DNA of 49,503 bases from an uncultured Clostridia bacterium (GTDB lineage Bacteria > Bacillota > Clostridia > Christensenellales > UBA1242), in the NCBI GenBank assembly GCA_947629745.1, contig CANREZ010000006.1:1-49503 (forward strand), written 5' to 3'. Under the pieces are notes generated by a model, which saw only the letters and a program-made list of their open reading frames with translations, made no database searches and had not been told where the DNA came from. The position numbers and the translations under genes were made by a program. How positions within the stretch are numbered: position 1 is the stretch's first letter; each line of letters starts with the position of its first letter. Shown piece by piece: positions 38,262 to 48,235 of this stretch.

Positions 38262-38850
38262 TTGCTTCCCTCTCCGCTTGGGATAATTCTAGATAATATG
38301 GCACAAGTAGATTGGAATCCACAAGGTTATATTTGATACTATCTATATTATTTACTAGCGCCTTCGCATAATCAATCACTGTGATATTTAGTCCTCCAAA
38401 TCTCTCGTCATTGTCTAGCACGTAGACATTTTCGTCTTTGAATTTTTCCTTAGCCGCTACATCGGATATAACACCACACTCATCTTTATCCCAGTAATAC
38501 ATGCTAGTGTGTGTGCATGGAATGAGTATTACGCCATCCCCCTCCATACAAGTGCGGATGATATCAAAATTGGTGATAGAAAAAGAAGGTTTCCTATGTG
38601 CTATGCAAAATGCTTTTATGCTGCTCATTCCTACTCTAATGCCAGTGAATGACCCTGGGCCGGATATGACGCCAAATGCATCCATATCAGATAACTTTAC
38701 CTTTGCCCTTCTTAGTGCGTCCTCTACTGCAAATAGTAGATTCTCGTTGTGCTTCACATTCTTGTCAAGCACGGATAGAGTCTTTGCCCCATCCACGTTC
38801 ACTAGCACATAAGCCTCAGCCTTAGTCGTATCTATTAGCAAATATTTCAT
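38239..38850 (-). CDS. tsaB: tRNA threonylcarbamoyladenosine biosynthesis protein TsaB
   Basis: LIDTTKAEAYV..., GVISGPGSFTGIRVGMSSIKAFC; located between tsaE and rimI. Confidence 0.9.
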   Translation of the reverse strand: MKYLLIDTTKAEAYVLVNVDGAKTLSVLDKNVKHNENLLFAVEDALRRAKVKLSDMDAFGVISGPGSFTGIRVGMSSIKAFCIAHRKPSFSITNFDIIRTCMEGDGVILIPCTHTSMYYWDKDECGVISDVAAKEKFKDENVYVLDNDERFGGLNITVIDYAKALVNNIDSIKYNLVDSNLLVPYYLELSQAEREANAKHEGS

Positions 38851-39281
38851 TTTTCCTCCAACGTGACATATCTAGCATTGTCATCCACTTTCTCTATAGT
38901 AATATTTGTGGTCTTAACACCTTGGTAATAATCCTCGCCCACATTATCTGGCCACTCGACAAAAACTACTCTATCCTTTGGAGTATTGAATATGTAATCG
39001 TCGAATCCAAATTCCTGCACTTCGCTAGCATTTGTTATCCTGTATAGGTCAAAGTGTGACATATTTAGCACTCGGCCCTCATAATCTTTTAGCAGTGTAA
39101 ATGTAGGTGATGTGATAGGCTCATCAATCTTTAGTGTCTTTGCTACAAACTGGCAAAATGTCGTCTTGCCCGCACCAAGGTCTCCACGAAGTAGTACTAT
39201 TTGGCCACCAGATAGAGTCTTTGCGAATTTCTTTGCAAAGGTCTTCATCGAGCGTAAATTTTTGATATAAACTCTCTCCAT
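38847..39281 (-). CDS. tsaE: tRNA threonylcarbamoyladenosine biosynthesis ATPase TsaE
   Basis: GGQIVLLRGDLGAGKTTFCQFVAKTL, ITSPTFTLLKDYEG, HFDLYRI, VFVEWPDNV. Confidence 0.95.
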   Translation of the reverse strand: MERVYIKNLRSMKTFAKKFAKTLSGGQIVLLRGDLGAGKTTFCQFVAKTLKIDEPITSPTFTLLKDYEGRVLNMSHFDLYRITNASEVQEFGFDDYIFNTPKDRVVFVEWPDNVGEDYYQGVKTTNITIEKVDDNARYVTLEEK

Positions 39282-40555
39282 TATCTAACCACCTTGTAAA
39301 CTAATTGCTTTACAGTCTTTTTCTTTGAGATAACTACGGCACTATCTAATGCATTTATAATGGCACTTGAGATCTTATCATTAGAATGCAGTGTGCAGAT
39401 AGTATCTCCCATATTCACTTTGTCTCCAATATTAACATTTAGCCTAAGCCCAACTGAGGCCTTATCTTGGGCGCTATCCGTCATCTCGCGCACGATTTTT
39501 GACAAACTGTATGCATCAAGTCTACTGATATATCCAGCAGATTTTGCCTTGTATTCTAGACTGTATTTCGTCTTAGTCAGATTCTCTACTACGCTAATAT
39601 CCCCGCCGCCAAATTTTACTATATCAAAGAACTTTTCCTTTGCAGCACCGCTACTAATTATTGTGTCAATAGTGGCCTCTATATCTGCCCTCTTAATCTC
39701 TTTGCCTTGGTCTTTGTAATACATTCCGGCTATTTCACAAGCAAAGAATTTGGCCAAATTGCCAAGGTCGGACGATTTACCGTCTAGTACATCAAGTACG
39801 TCAGCTACTTCGAATTTTGCCCCAATGCTGCTGCCTAGTGGGCTATCCATGTCGGTCACAACGGCCATAACTTGTCTATCATATGATCTTCCTATATCCA
39901 CCATAGTGCGTGCTAACTTTACAGCATTTTCAGCGCTCTTCATGAATGCTCCTGAGCCGTACTTCACGTCAAGCAAAATGATCTTAGCACCTGTTGCTAA
40001 TTTCTTGCTCATTATGGATGATGCAATTAGTGGGATGCTATCTACTGTGGCGGTCTTATCCCTAAGGGCGTAAATTTTCTTATCAGCTGGGCACAAGTCC
40101 TGTGACTGGCTGACTATCACACCATGATTTTTATGTAAAGCCTCAAGTAATTTCTTTTCGCTCATATCGGCCTGATATCCACTAAAGACCTCGATCTTGT
40201 CTATCGTGCCACCGGTGAATCCAAGTGACCTGCCACTCATCTTTAGGATATCTATTCCCATCGAGGCAAGGATTGGCACGAGTATCATAGACGTGCTGTC
40301 GCTGACCCCGCCTGTGCTATGTTTGTCGACTACTACTGAGTCAAAATGAAGTGTATCTCCACTCTCCATCATAGCCTTACACATAGCAAAAGTCTCATCC
40401 TTATCTGCACCATTGATACACACTGCCATAAGATATGCACTCATCATATAATCAGGGATATCTCCCGCGGTGAAACCTTTTATCACATACTCCACTTCAG
40501 CTGCAGTATTGCTCTGCCCGTGGCGTTTCTTCTCTATGATATCATATAGATTCAT
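39281..40555 (-). CDS. Pyrimidine-nucleoside (thymidine) phosphorylase
   Basis: MNLYDIIEKKRHGQSNTAAEVEYVIKGFT, DKHSTGGVSDSTSMILVPILASMG, KMSGRSLGFTGGTIDKIE. Confidence 0.94.
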   Translation of the reverse strand: MNLYDIIEKKRHGQSNTAAEVEYVIKGFTAGDIPDYMMSAYLMAVCINGADKDETFAMCKAMMESGDTLHFDSVVVDKHSTGGVSDSTSMILVPILASMGIDILKMSGRSLGFTGGTIDKIEVFSGYQADMSEKKLLEALHKNHGVIVSQSQDLCPADKKIYALRDKTATVDSIPLIASSIMSKKLATGAKIILLDVKYGSGAFMKSAENAVKLARTMVDIGRSYDRQVMAVVTDMDSPLGSSIGAKFEVADVLDVLDGKSSDLGNLAKFFACEIAGMYYKDQGKEIKRADIEATIDTIISSGAAKEKFFDIVKFGGGDISVVENLTKTKYSLEYKAKSAGYISRLDAYSLSKIVREMTDSAQDKASVGLRLNVNIGDKVNMGDTICTLHSNDKISSAIINALDSAVVISKKKTVKQLVYKVVR

Positions 40556-41451
40556 AATCTACTCCTCTTGTATCTTTCCATCCACTTGCCAGTTAGTGGC
40601 ACTACAATTGTAATCATCATACTTGCAAAGAATATGGATAACACTTCACGCAGCACACTTTGTGTAATTAATGAAAATAGCGCGTACGTGCCAAATGTGA
40701 GAATGAGCCCAATTGCAAGTATTATCCACTTGTTGACACTAGTAGATTTTGGGTCAAAGTGAATGAAATTGCAATTAATCAAGTGCCCTCCAGACAAGGC
40801 TATAAATAGCGTGCAATATCTATATACACTAGCGCTCTTGACACCGCAGCACACAAGGACTATGACTGCAATAATTGCAATGCCTATTCCAATTAGTAAC
40901 ACATTTTGTAGACCAAAATTTTTAACCCCTTTTGGCATATAGTAATACACTGCCTCACATATGATGGCAACAAGTATTCCCGTAGCCATTCCGGTGATCA
41001 CATCAGTTAGGAAATGTTGGCCAAAGTACATACGGGATAGCATCACGCCTGCCCCAAGTATAAATGCAAGCGTAACGTATGAATATCTAATCCATTTGTC
41101 GCGTGTGGTGCGAAATAGTGTAATTCCAAAAGTCGTAGCAAGCACTCCATAGGACTGACTATGTCCACTAGGGAAACTGTATCCTGTAGCTGTGTGAATA
41201 TTCCTAAGCGTTGGGTCCACTAGATATGGTCTTGGCCTTTTCACCAAAAACTTCACACCGTTATTGAAGAGAGCACTGATGCAGTATATTAGGCCAATTT
41301 TTATAGCTTCATTTGTACTGATACACCAGTATGTGATAGCAAAAATGCCTAGGAAGAATACTACCTGCCCGCACTGGGTAAATAGATAATATAATCCGTC
41401 TAAAAACTCGCTAGACACACTCTGGATAGATCTAATAATCTCTACTTCCAT
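40552..41451 (-). CDS. PAP2-family membrane phosphatase
   Basis: KFLVKRPRPYL, YSFPSGHSQSYG, SRMYFGQHFLTDVITG: three PAP2 motifs. Confidence 0.92.
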   Translation of the reverse strand: MEVEIIRSIQSVSSEFLDGLYYLFTQCGQVVFFLGIFAITYWCISTNEAIKIGLIYCISALFNNGVKFLVKRPRPYLVDPTLRNIHTATGYSFPSGHSQSYGVLATTFGITLFRTTRDKWIRYSYVTLAFILGAGVMLSRMYFGQHFLTDVITGMATGILVAIICEAVYYYMPKGVKNFGLQNVLLIGIGIAIIAVIVLVCCGVKSASVYRYCTLFIALSGGHLINCNFIHFDPKSTSVNKWIILAIGLILTFGTYALFSLITQSVLREVLSIFFASMMITIVVPLTGKWMERYKRSRL

Positions 41452-41492
41452 TAATACTCCAATTATAAAAATTATACTAATATAAATATTTA

Positions 41493-41521
41493 TTGTAAAG
41501 CAAAAGCAGGCAGTATATACT
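41493..41521 (+). promoter_or_regulatory. Promoter of the 41572 membrane protein gene
   Basis: TTGTAA-N17-TATACT. Confidence 0.5.
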
Positions 41522-41571
41522 AGAGGATTCCCTGTCCATAATATTGTATAAAAGGCAGGTTTATATCAATT

Positions 41572-42378
41572 ATGAACAAAAAAATTGCACTTATATCCAA
41601 TAGTTTATTTTTACTAGGCGCTACATTCATATTTTCTATGATATGGACTAGATACTTCCTAAGAGATCTAGTAGTATCTCTCATCCTATCGGTGGCAGCT
41701 AGTATTGTGACACTCTATATCTTCTTATATTTCTCACTAAGACGCGATAAATTTTACAAAATATCTAAGGCAGAGAATAATAGGTACGACGACTTCTTTA
41801 ATTTCGTCCTATTATCTAATCCAAGTGTAGTGTGGGATATATTATCTCGTGCGCTCGATCATTGCAAAAAAGTTAATGACTTTGTGATAGAAGTAACTAA
41901 CATGGATAGTCCTTTTTATCTATACAATTTGACTGGTACTGCAGTAGTATGCAAAGATAATATTATTGGCTATATCAAGGCGAATTTGATAAGCCCCTCT
42001 GCCACCGGTGCAATAGTTGTAATAGATATTGATAGTGATGCAAAAACGTTTATTCTAGACTACTTGCCAAATATAGACATCCTAGACTGCAAGGATCTCT
42101 ACACTATATTTACTACTCTCAATATTATGCCAAAAGATATGCCAAAATGTGAGAAGAAACATAGCACAATGCGGTCTATCTTGCGCCTAGCTATATCCCA
42201 TCATTTATTTAAAAATTATATTCTATCTAGCATAGTTGTAGCCCTTAGCAGCATATTTGTTAGATTCAAAATATATTATCTAATATTCTCCACTATCCTG
42301 CTTGCCCTAGCCTTTGCCTCATACTTTAATAAGCCAAAGACCAAATCTAGTAAGACTATAGACTATTTGCTAAAATAA
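41572..42378 (+). CDS. Membrane protein of unknown function
   Basis: Two N-terminal and two C-terminal hydrophobic segments around a soluble core. Confidence 0.6.
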   Translation: MNKKIALISNSLFLLGATFIFSMIWTRYFLRDLVVSLILSVAASIVTLYIFLYFSLRRDKFYKISKAENNRYDDFFNFVLLSNPSVVWDILSRALDHCKKVNDFVIEVTNMDSPFYLYNLTGTAVVCKDNIIGYIKANLISPSATGAIVVIDIDSDAKTFILDYLPNIDILDCKDLYTIFTTLNIMPKDMPKCEKKHSTMRSILRLAISHHLFKNYILSSIVVALSSIFVRFKIYYLIFSTILLALAFASYFNKPKTKSSKTIDYLLK

Positions 42379-42381
42379 AAA

Positions 42382-42418
42382 GTGTGGCTGGATATATTTA
42401 TATACCCCCACGCCACAC
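42382..42418 (-). terminator. Intrinsic terminator between convergent genes
   Basis: GTGTGGC...GCCACAC with a T-tract on the minus strand (TTTTTATTTT). Confidence 0.65.
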
Positions 42419-42423
42419 GCATT

Positions 42424-42717
42424 TTACAATTCTAAATGTTTTACACCCTTCCTAGTGCTTATCTTATACAAAATTATCTTATTGCCTATGACACGCACGA
42501 CTTCACACTTGCACTCACTAGATAGTATCTCTGCCACCTTATCTGGCGTTAGGTCACAACCCTTTTGCACTTTTACCTTAGCTAATTCATGGGCAGATAG
42601 ATAGTCCTTGGTGTTCTTCACAATAAGTGGTGTCACGCCCGCTATCCCCACATCTACCACATCAGGGATATCTACGCTATATTTTAATAATTTCGCTCTT
42701 TGCTTTGAATTAATCAT
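42424..42717 (-). CDS. yhbY: YhbY family RNA-binding (CRM domain) protein
   Basis: MINSKQRAKLLKYS..., IVKNTKDYLSAHELAKVKVQKGC, VVRVIGNKIILYK. Confidence 0.92.
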   Translation of the reverse strand: MINSKQRAKLLKYSVDIPDVVDVGIAGVTPLIVKNTKDYLSAHELAKVKVQKGCDLTPDKVAEILSSECKCEVVRVIGNKIILYKISTRKGVKHLEL

Positions 42718-42720
42718 AAT

Positions 42721-43983
42721 CTACTCCATATATACGAATTCTACATTAGTCACTTTGATAGTATCGCCGTCTACCATACCTTTTGCTTTTAGCGCATCTA
42801 TTATACCCTCATCTTTCATACGCTTTTGGAAATAGGCAAAACTAGTCATGTCTTTTAGCACCACTCCAAATGCGATCTGGTCAATTAGTTCACCCTCAAC
42901 ATCAAAGTAATGAGGCTTTACCTTCGTGATGGTATAGGTCTTTTTCTTATGAGGATCTACTATCACTTCCTCAGTCTCTAATCTCTCGCGTTTAGGCAGT
43001 GTCTCAAGCTTCCTTGCAATCATCAACATCAGTTCATCAAGTCCCTCCCTAGTGTATGTGCTAGTGACCACTACCTGGGCTGATGGATATTTTTTCTTGA
43101 ACGCATCGATACTACTCATATTATCCAGCAAGTCACATTTGTTTAGAGCTACAATTTGTGGGATCTTGTCGACCCCCGCACCGTACTTTTTAAGTTCGTT
43201 ATTTATTATCTTGTAGTCATCTATCGGGTCGCGTCCTTCACTGCCCGCTATATCTATCACATGCACCAGTAGCCTCGTGCGCTCGATGTGCCTTAGGAAT
43301 TCTAGTCCCAGTCCCTCACCTTCGCTTGCTCCCTCGATCAAACCTGGGATGTCGGCCATAACAAAATTTTTGTCATAAGCATGTACCACACCAATGTTTG
43401 GAGCAAGGGTCGTGAAATGATAATTTGCTATCTTTGGCTTAGCATTGCTGACAGCTGCAAGTATGCTGGATTTTCCCACATTTGGGAATCCTACCAGGCC
43501 CACATCGGCAATAGTCTTTAGCTCCAGTGACACCTGATATTCATCGGTCTTAATGCCCGGCTCGGCGTAATTTGGAGTCTGTCTAGTGGATGTAGCGAAT
43601 TTTGGGTTGCCAACGCCGCCGCGTCCACCTCTTAGCATGACAAATTCCTCGTTTGCGTCAAACATATCCTTTAGCACATATCCAGTCTTCACATTCCTAA
43701 TGACAGTGCCTTGTGGGACGAATATCACAATATCTTTGCCGGCTTTTCCGGTCATCTTTTTCTTACTGCCATCTGCGCCATTTGGAGCACGGAAAACTTT
43801 TGTGTAACGGAAATTTTGGAGGTTTGTGAGGGATCTATCTACCTTAAAGATAATATCCCCGCCTTTGCCACCATCGCCGCCATCCGGGCCTCCACGCATA
43901 TTCATCTTGTCACGAAAAAAGCTGACACAGCCGTTGCCGCCGTTGCCCGCCTTGCACGTGATGATTACTTTATCTAAAAACAT
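42721..43983 (-). CDS. obgE: GTPase ObgE/CgtA
   Basis: MFLDKVIITCKAGNGGNGCVSFFRDKMNMRGGPDGGDGGKGG, GFPNVGKSSILAAVSNAKPKIANYHFTT, NKCDLL. Confidence 0.97.
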   Translation of the reverse strand: MFLDKVIITCKAGNGGNGCVSFFRDKMNMRGGPDGGDGGKGGDIIFKVDRSLTNLQNFRYTKVFRAPNGADGSKKKMTGKAGKDIVIFVPQGTVIRNVKTGYVLKDMFDANEEFVMLRGGRGGVGNPKFATSTRQTPNYAEPGIKTDEYQVSLELKTIADVGLVGFPNVGKSSILAAVSNAKPKIANYHFTTLAPNIGVVHAYDKNFVMADIPGLIEGASEGEGLGLEFLRHIERTRLLVHVIDIAGSEGRDPIDDYKIINNELKKYGAGVDKIPQIVALNKCDLLDNMSSIDAFKKKYPSAQVVVTSTYTREGLDELMLMIARKLETLPKRERLETEEVIVDPHKKKTYTITKVKPHYFDVEGELIDQIAFGVVLKDMTSFAYFQKRMKDEGIIDALKAKGMVDGDTIKVTNVEFVYME

Positions 43984-43994
43984 ATCCTCTCCTA

Positions 43995-44627
43995 CTATTT
44001 ATTCGCCTTATAATACTTGCAGATATCCTTAAATTTGCACTCACTGCACTTAGGATTCCTCGATGTGCAGTAGTATCTGCCAAATAACAAAATTCGTGTA
44101 TGTACATCGCCCCAAATACTCTTTTCATAGAGTGATTTTAGGGCCTCTTCCGTAACTCTCACATTATTGGATTCAGATAACCCTAGTCTAAAGCTCACTC
44201 TCTGCACGTGGGTATCCACTGGGATTGCAGGTAGTTTGTACCCTTCCGCCAGTACTACACTAGCAGTTTTCCTGCCAACCCCGGGCAGAGTCACTAGGTC
44301 GTCCAATGTATCTGGCACGATAGAATGGAATCTATCTACAATGCCCTTTGCACACTCCACAATATTCTTTGACTTTGTACTGTAAAATCCAAGTGGTTTT
44401 ATTATCTTTGCCACATCACTGATATTGGCCTGGGCTAAATCCTCCACCCTTGGATATTTACTAAATAGAATTGGTGTAATCTCGTTGACCCTTGCATCCT
44501 TGCACTGAGCACTAAGTATCACTGCAATGATTAATTCATACATATTAGAATAATTTAGCTCACACTTAGCATCAGGTATCAGCTCACATAGATCTTTGTA
44601 TATATCTTTTGCAACAATTCTATCCAT
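43995..44627 (-). CDS. nth: Endonuclease III
   Basis: AVILSAQCKDARVNEITPILF, LPGVGRKTASVVLAEGYKLPAIPVDTHVQRVSFRLGL, C-terminal 4Fe-4S cysteines CTSRNPKCSECKFKDIC. Confidence 0.95.
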   Translation of the reverse strand: MDRIVAKDIYKDLCELIPDAKCELNYSNMYELIIAVILSAQCKDARVNEITPILFSKYPRVEDLAQANISDVAKIIKPLGFYSTKSKNIVECAKGIVDRFHSIVPDTLDDLVTLPGVGRKTASVVLAEGYKLPAIPVDTHVQRVSFRLGLSESNNVRVTEEALKSLYEKSIWGDVHTRILLFGRYYCTSRNPKCSECKFKDICKYYKANK

Positions 44628-44678
44628 GCATTTATTATATACAAATATAACGTTTTAGTAAAGCAAAAAGTTTTGTAG

Positions 44679-44918
44679 TCACACTCTCATAATTACACTG
44701 CCCATTTTGTAGATAGTGTACTCGTCTATGTGATTTGACCGGAGCAAGCTATTTGCGCTCATGATATATTTCCCCTCAATTCTCATAGACATACTGCATG
44801 ACAGGCCAATATTCCTTGGCGTCTGCACTACTTTGTATGGAATCTTCCTAGATTTCAAAATTTTTCCCGCACCAATTAGGATATTTCGTCTTTTAAATGA
44901 TATCAAGTAATAATCCAT
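44679..44918 (-). CDS. DUF3343-like small protein (putative Se/S carrier family)
   Basis: MDYYLISFKRRNILIGAGKILKSRKIPYKVVQTPRNIGLSCSMSMRI: DUF3343 pattern (TPR.....C...). Start uncertain. Confidence 0.7.
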   Translation of the reverse strand: MDYYLISFKRRNILIGAGKILKSRKIPYKVVQTPRNIGLSCSMSMRIEGKYIMSANSLLRSNHIDEYTIYKMGSVIMRV

Positions 44919-45023
44919 ATTGGCAAATTGCCCTCCTAGTACACACAAGACTAATTATCTTCATAAATAATATAGACATTATATTTTATTAGAAAAAATT
45001 TTTTATTGTGACAAGGAGCGACT

Positions 45024-46157
45024 ATGATATATTTCGATAACGCTAGTTCTACTAGGAAAAAGCCTTTTTGCGTGCTACACACTATCCGCCATGCTATCCG
45101 CCATGATCTATCAAATCCAGGCAGATCTGGCCACAAATACGCACTGCACACTATGGAGAAAATCTACGATACTAGGTGTGTGGTGGCAGATCACTTAGGC
45201 TGCGACCCACTAAATGTCATCTTCACCCCTAGTTGCACTCACGCGCTAAATTTGGCCATTCGCGGAACAATTCGCCATGGTGGACATATCATAGCCACCT
45301 GTTTCGAACACAATAGCGTGCTAAGGACGCTAGAATATTTAAGAAACTTGGGAGAAATCACATACGACATAATCTATCCAAAGGATAAACATCATATAGG
45401 GGTAGAAGATATAGCGCGCTTTAGGAAGGCAAATACTTACCTAGTCATAGTTAATCAAACTAGCAATGTGACCGGTGATACGCAGGATATCAAATCTATT
45501 GCCAATTACTGCAAGGAAGAGGGTCTCTTACTACTAGTGGATATGGCTCAATCTGGCGGTCATGAAGTGATAGACATGGCCGATGGAGTAAACATGGTGG
45601 CACTGGCCGGTCACAAAGGATTTTTTGCCCTACAATGCGGAGTGCTGGCCTGCAGAGATATCACACCCGACCCCCTAATATTCGGAGGAACAGGAACAAT
45701 GAGTGAGAGCCTAGTGCAGCCAAAAGATTTGCCTGAAGGACTAGAGTCTGGCACCCTGCCCGTAGCAAATATCCTAAGCCTAGGCGAGGGAATAAAATAT
45801 GCAAGTAAACACTCCCGTAGAATTAATAGAAAGATAGAGAAAATGTCAAAAATACTGATTGACACACTATCAAAAACAGATAATGTAAAATTGTATTCAA
45901 ATAATACCAAAAGCGGAGTAATATTATTTAATATAGCAGATCTTGACTGTGGATTGGTGGCAGATATACTGTCGAATAAATATCATGTGTGTGCTAGAAG
46001 TGGCCTGCACTGTGCCCCACTTGCGCACAAAAATATTGGCACCGAGAAGACTGGTGCCGTGCGCTTATCACTATCCGGATTAAATCATATATATGAGGCA
46101 TATTATGTGGCAAGAGCGATAGAGAATATTGCCTCGGATAGGTCAAAGTATCAGTAG
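45024..46157 (+). CDS. Cysteine desulfurase-like class V aminotransferase
   Basis: IYFDNASSTRKKP, LALRG-type region, ALAGHKGFFALQCGVL (PLP lysine), ARSGLHCAPLAHKNIGTEKTGAVRLSL; AAGGAG before the ATG. Confidence 0.92.
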   Translation: MIYFDNASSTRKKPFCVLHTIRHAIRHDLSNPGRSGHKYALHTMEKIYDTRCVVADHLGCDPLNVIFTPSCTHALNLAIRGTIRHGGHIIATCFEHNSVLRTLEYLRNLGEITYDIIYPKDKHHIGVEDIARFRKANTYLVIVNQTSNVTGDTQDIKSIANYCKEEGLLLLVDMAQSGGHEVIDMADGVNMVALAGHKGFFALQCGVLACRDITPDPLIFGGTGTMSESLVQPKDLPEGLESGTLPVANILSLGEGIKYASKHSRRINRKIEKMSKILIDTLSKTDNVKLYSNNTKSGVILFNIADLDCGLVADILSNKYHVCARSGLHCAPLAHKNIGTEKTGAVRLSLSGLNHIYEAYYVARAIENIASDRSKYQ

Positions 46158-46220
46158 TATGCAAAGATAAATTTCGTGCTACATTTAGGCATAATATAGC
46201 AGTTGCATAGCACTAAGTAT

Positions 46221-47336
46221 TTATCCAAAATATATGTATCCCTCGCCCTCACTATTGCGGTCAAAATTTACTTTCTTTGTGCTATTAAGTATTATATATT
46301 TCACACGTGCAGGAGTAAGAGTGGTGTTATTAGAGATCAGTCTGCACGCAACTCCTGCTACAATTGGTGTGGCTACACTAGTTCCTGACATTTTGGCATA
46401 GTGTCTATGTTCTTTGTGATAACTACATGCAGCAGTTATCTCCACCCCGCTTGCCACGACATCCGGCTTGTATGTATTGCCAGCAGGACCACGACTAGAA
46501 AATTGAGGGATACCAATATCCCCAATCCTGCCATCATCCATAGCCCCTACACTGATTATTTTGCGAGATATAGCTGGAGACATTATGGTACTAGGATTAG
46601 GCCCAGAATTCCCAACTGCCGACACTACGACTATTCCATTATCCCACAATACTTCCGCACCCATCACTAGTGGGTCATTTTGATCCTGAGGAGTTGAGCC
46701 GAAACTCATGCACACCACACGGATATTATATTTATCCTTGTTCTTTAATATCCACTGCATTGCAGATAGGATATCTGCTACTGTCCCCTCACCACGGCCA
46801 TTTAACGCCTTGACTGCTACGATATTACATTTTGGGTCGACTCCTGCATATTTGCCACCCGATACAACTCCACTGCCCGCCAGTATACTTGCTACGAACG
46901 TGCCATGGCCGTTGTCGTCATATGGCTGATCTTTGCCAGAGATTATGTCGTGGAAGGCAATTATCCTATTGTGTGGCACGGTGAGGTCTATGCCTGGGTC
47001 AATGCCAGTGTCAATTATGGCACACGAGAAATCATTATCCTTTAACACAATGTTGTCGAATCGTGATACCCTCCTTGCCCTATCCATTAGTGTGTGGACA
47101 GACTTGATAGATGTGACATAGTCGACTGAGCTATGATTAGCGATCTTAATGAGCCCACCATTAATATTGCACATTACGGCACGAATGAAAGGAAAATCCT
47201 TGACAATTTCACAGTTTTTGTTGCACTTTAATATATCTAGACAGTACTTATTTTTGTAGAATATTAGGCACTTTTTGGGACTGCTATCTTGTATTGTTGC
47301 AGAATCACTGATTGTGCGATCAATCTTGTACATCAC
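46221..47336 (-). CDS. Subtilisin-like S8 serine protease, apparently without signal peptide
   Basis: Catalytic motifs AIIDTGID, DDNGHGTFVASILAG, MSGTSVATPIVAGVA. Confidence 0.93.
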   Translation of the reverse strand: MMYKIDRTISDSATIQDSSPKKCLIFYKNKYCLDILKCNKNCEIVKDFPFIRAVMCNINGGLIKIANHSSVDYVTSIKSVHTLMDRARRVSRFDNIVLKDNDFSCAIIDTGIDPGIDLTVPHNRIIAFHDIISGKDQPYDDNGHGTFVASILAGSGVVSGGKYAGVDPKCNIVAVKALNGRGEGTVADILSAMQWILKNKDKYNIRVVCMSFGSTPQDQNDPLVMGAEVLWDNGIVVVSAVGNSGPNPSTIMSPAISRKIISVGAMDDGRIGDIGIPQFSSRGPAGNTYKPDVVASGVEITAACSYHKEHRHYAKMSGTSVATPIVAGVACRLISNNTTLTPARVKYIILNSTKKVNFDRNSEGEGYIYFG

Positions 47337-47611
47337 AACCTGCCAAGGATATCATTTAGCCTTGCTTTTGACTGCGCGTCAAGGTAAGGATCTAGTGTGC
47401 GCTCGATGGACTTTAATTTGTCATCATCGAGATTTCCACGCTCCATCTCTTCATGTGATATCCTGTAAAATTCGTTGAGCAGTTCCTCATGGGTATATGT
47501 ACTGTATTTATCTAAGATGCTATTGATATCCTCCCTAATCTCCTCTTTTTTAGGGCCAGATATCCCGTGATATTGTTTGTCAAAGTCGTTAAAATTCATA
47601 TTTTTCTCCAT
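47333..47611 (-). CDS. Small charged protein of unknown function, translationally coupled to the S8 protease
   Basis: 92 aa; stop overlaps the protease start. Confidence 0.55.
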   Translation of the reverse strand: MEKNMNFNDFDKQYHGISGPKKEEIREDINSILDKYSTYTHEELLNEFYRISHEEMERGNLDDDKLKSIERTLDPYLDAQSKARLNDILGRL

Positions 47612-47675
47612 TTTATAACTAATTTATTATATGATTGCATATATAATATTGTCATAAATATTATATGAGGTGATT

Positions 47676-48104
47676 ATGAATAATAATTCTTTTGATGAGA
47701 TAAACCGGATGTATCCTTATGGGCAATTCCCTACCAACTACACCGTGCTCGGCCAAGAAAAAATGCGTGAGGAACTAAAGAAGCGCGGCACTTATGAGGA
47801 AGCAAATTCATATATCCACCAAACCGATTCAAATCGTGAAAATGCCCGGATTTCGCAATATAATAATATGCCACAAAATGCGCCCCGAAGCAGTATTATG
47901 AATCTAAAAAATCTCCTGCCACTACTTGTCAAAATGCAAAATGGCGGAGTGGACGCGAGGGACCTAGTGAAATTCGTCTCCCCTATGATGTCGTCTGACC
48001 TGCCAATGGCGGATATACTCTCCATGATAACCAAGAATGATTCCACCAAAATGCACCTTAGTGAAGATGCTAGCATCAGCAGTATCAAGCGTTGCAGTGA
48101 CTAA
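47676..48104 (+). CDS. Hypothetical protein
   Basis: 143 aa; GAGGTGATT Shine-Dalgarno; own terminator downstream. Confidence 0.65.
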   Translation: MNNNSFDEINRMYPYGQFPTNYTVLGQEKMREELKKRGTYEEANSYIHQTDSNRENARISQYNNMPQNAPRSSIMNLKNLLPLLVKMQNGGVDARDLVKFVSPMMSSDLPMADILSMITKNDSTKMHLSEDASISSIKRCSD

Positions 48105-48115
48105 TTATGAGATTT

Positions 48116-48140
48116 TGTCCCTAAACTAAGGGACATTTTT
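48116..48140 (+). terminator. Intrinsic terminator
   Basis: TGTCCCT-AAACTA-AGGGACA-TTTTT. Confidence 0.85.
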
Positions 48141-48235
48141 ATTGTCTGCGATATGCTATTAGCCTAGGGCAAAAATTTTCAGTCTTGACATTAGCTATAT
48201 AGTGTTATAAAATATTATAACTAATGAGGACAGTT

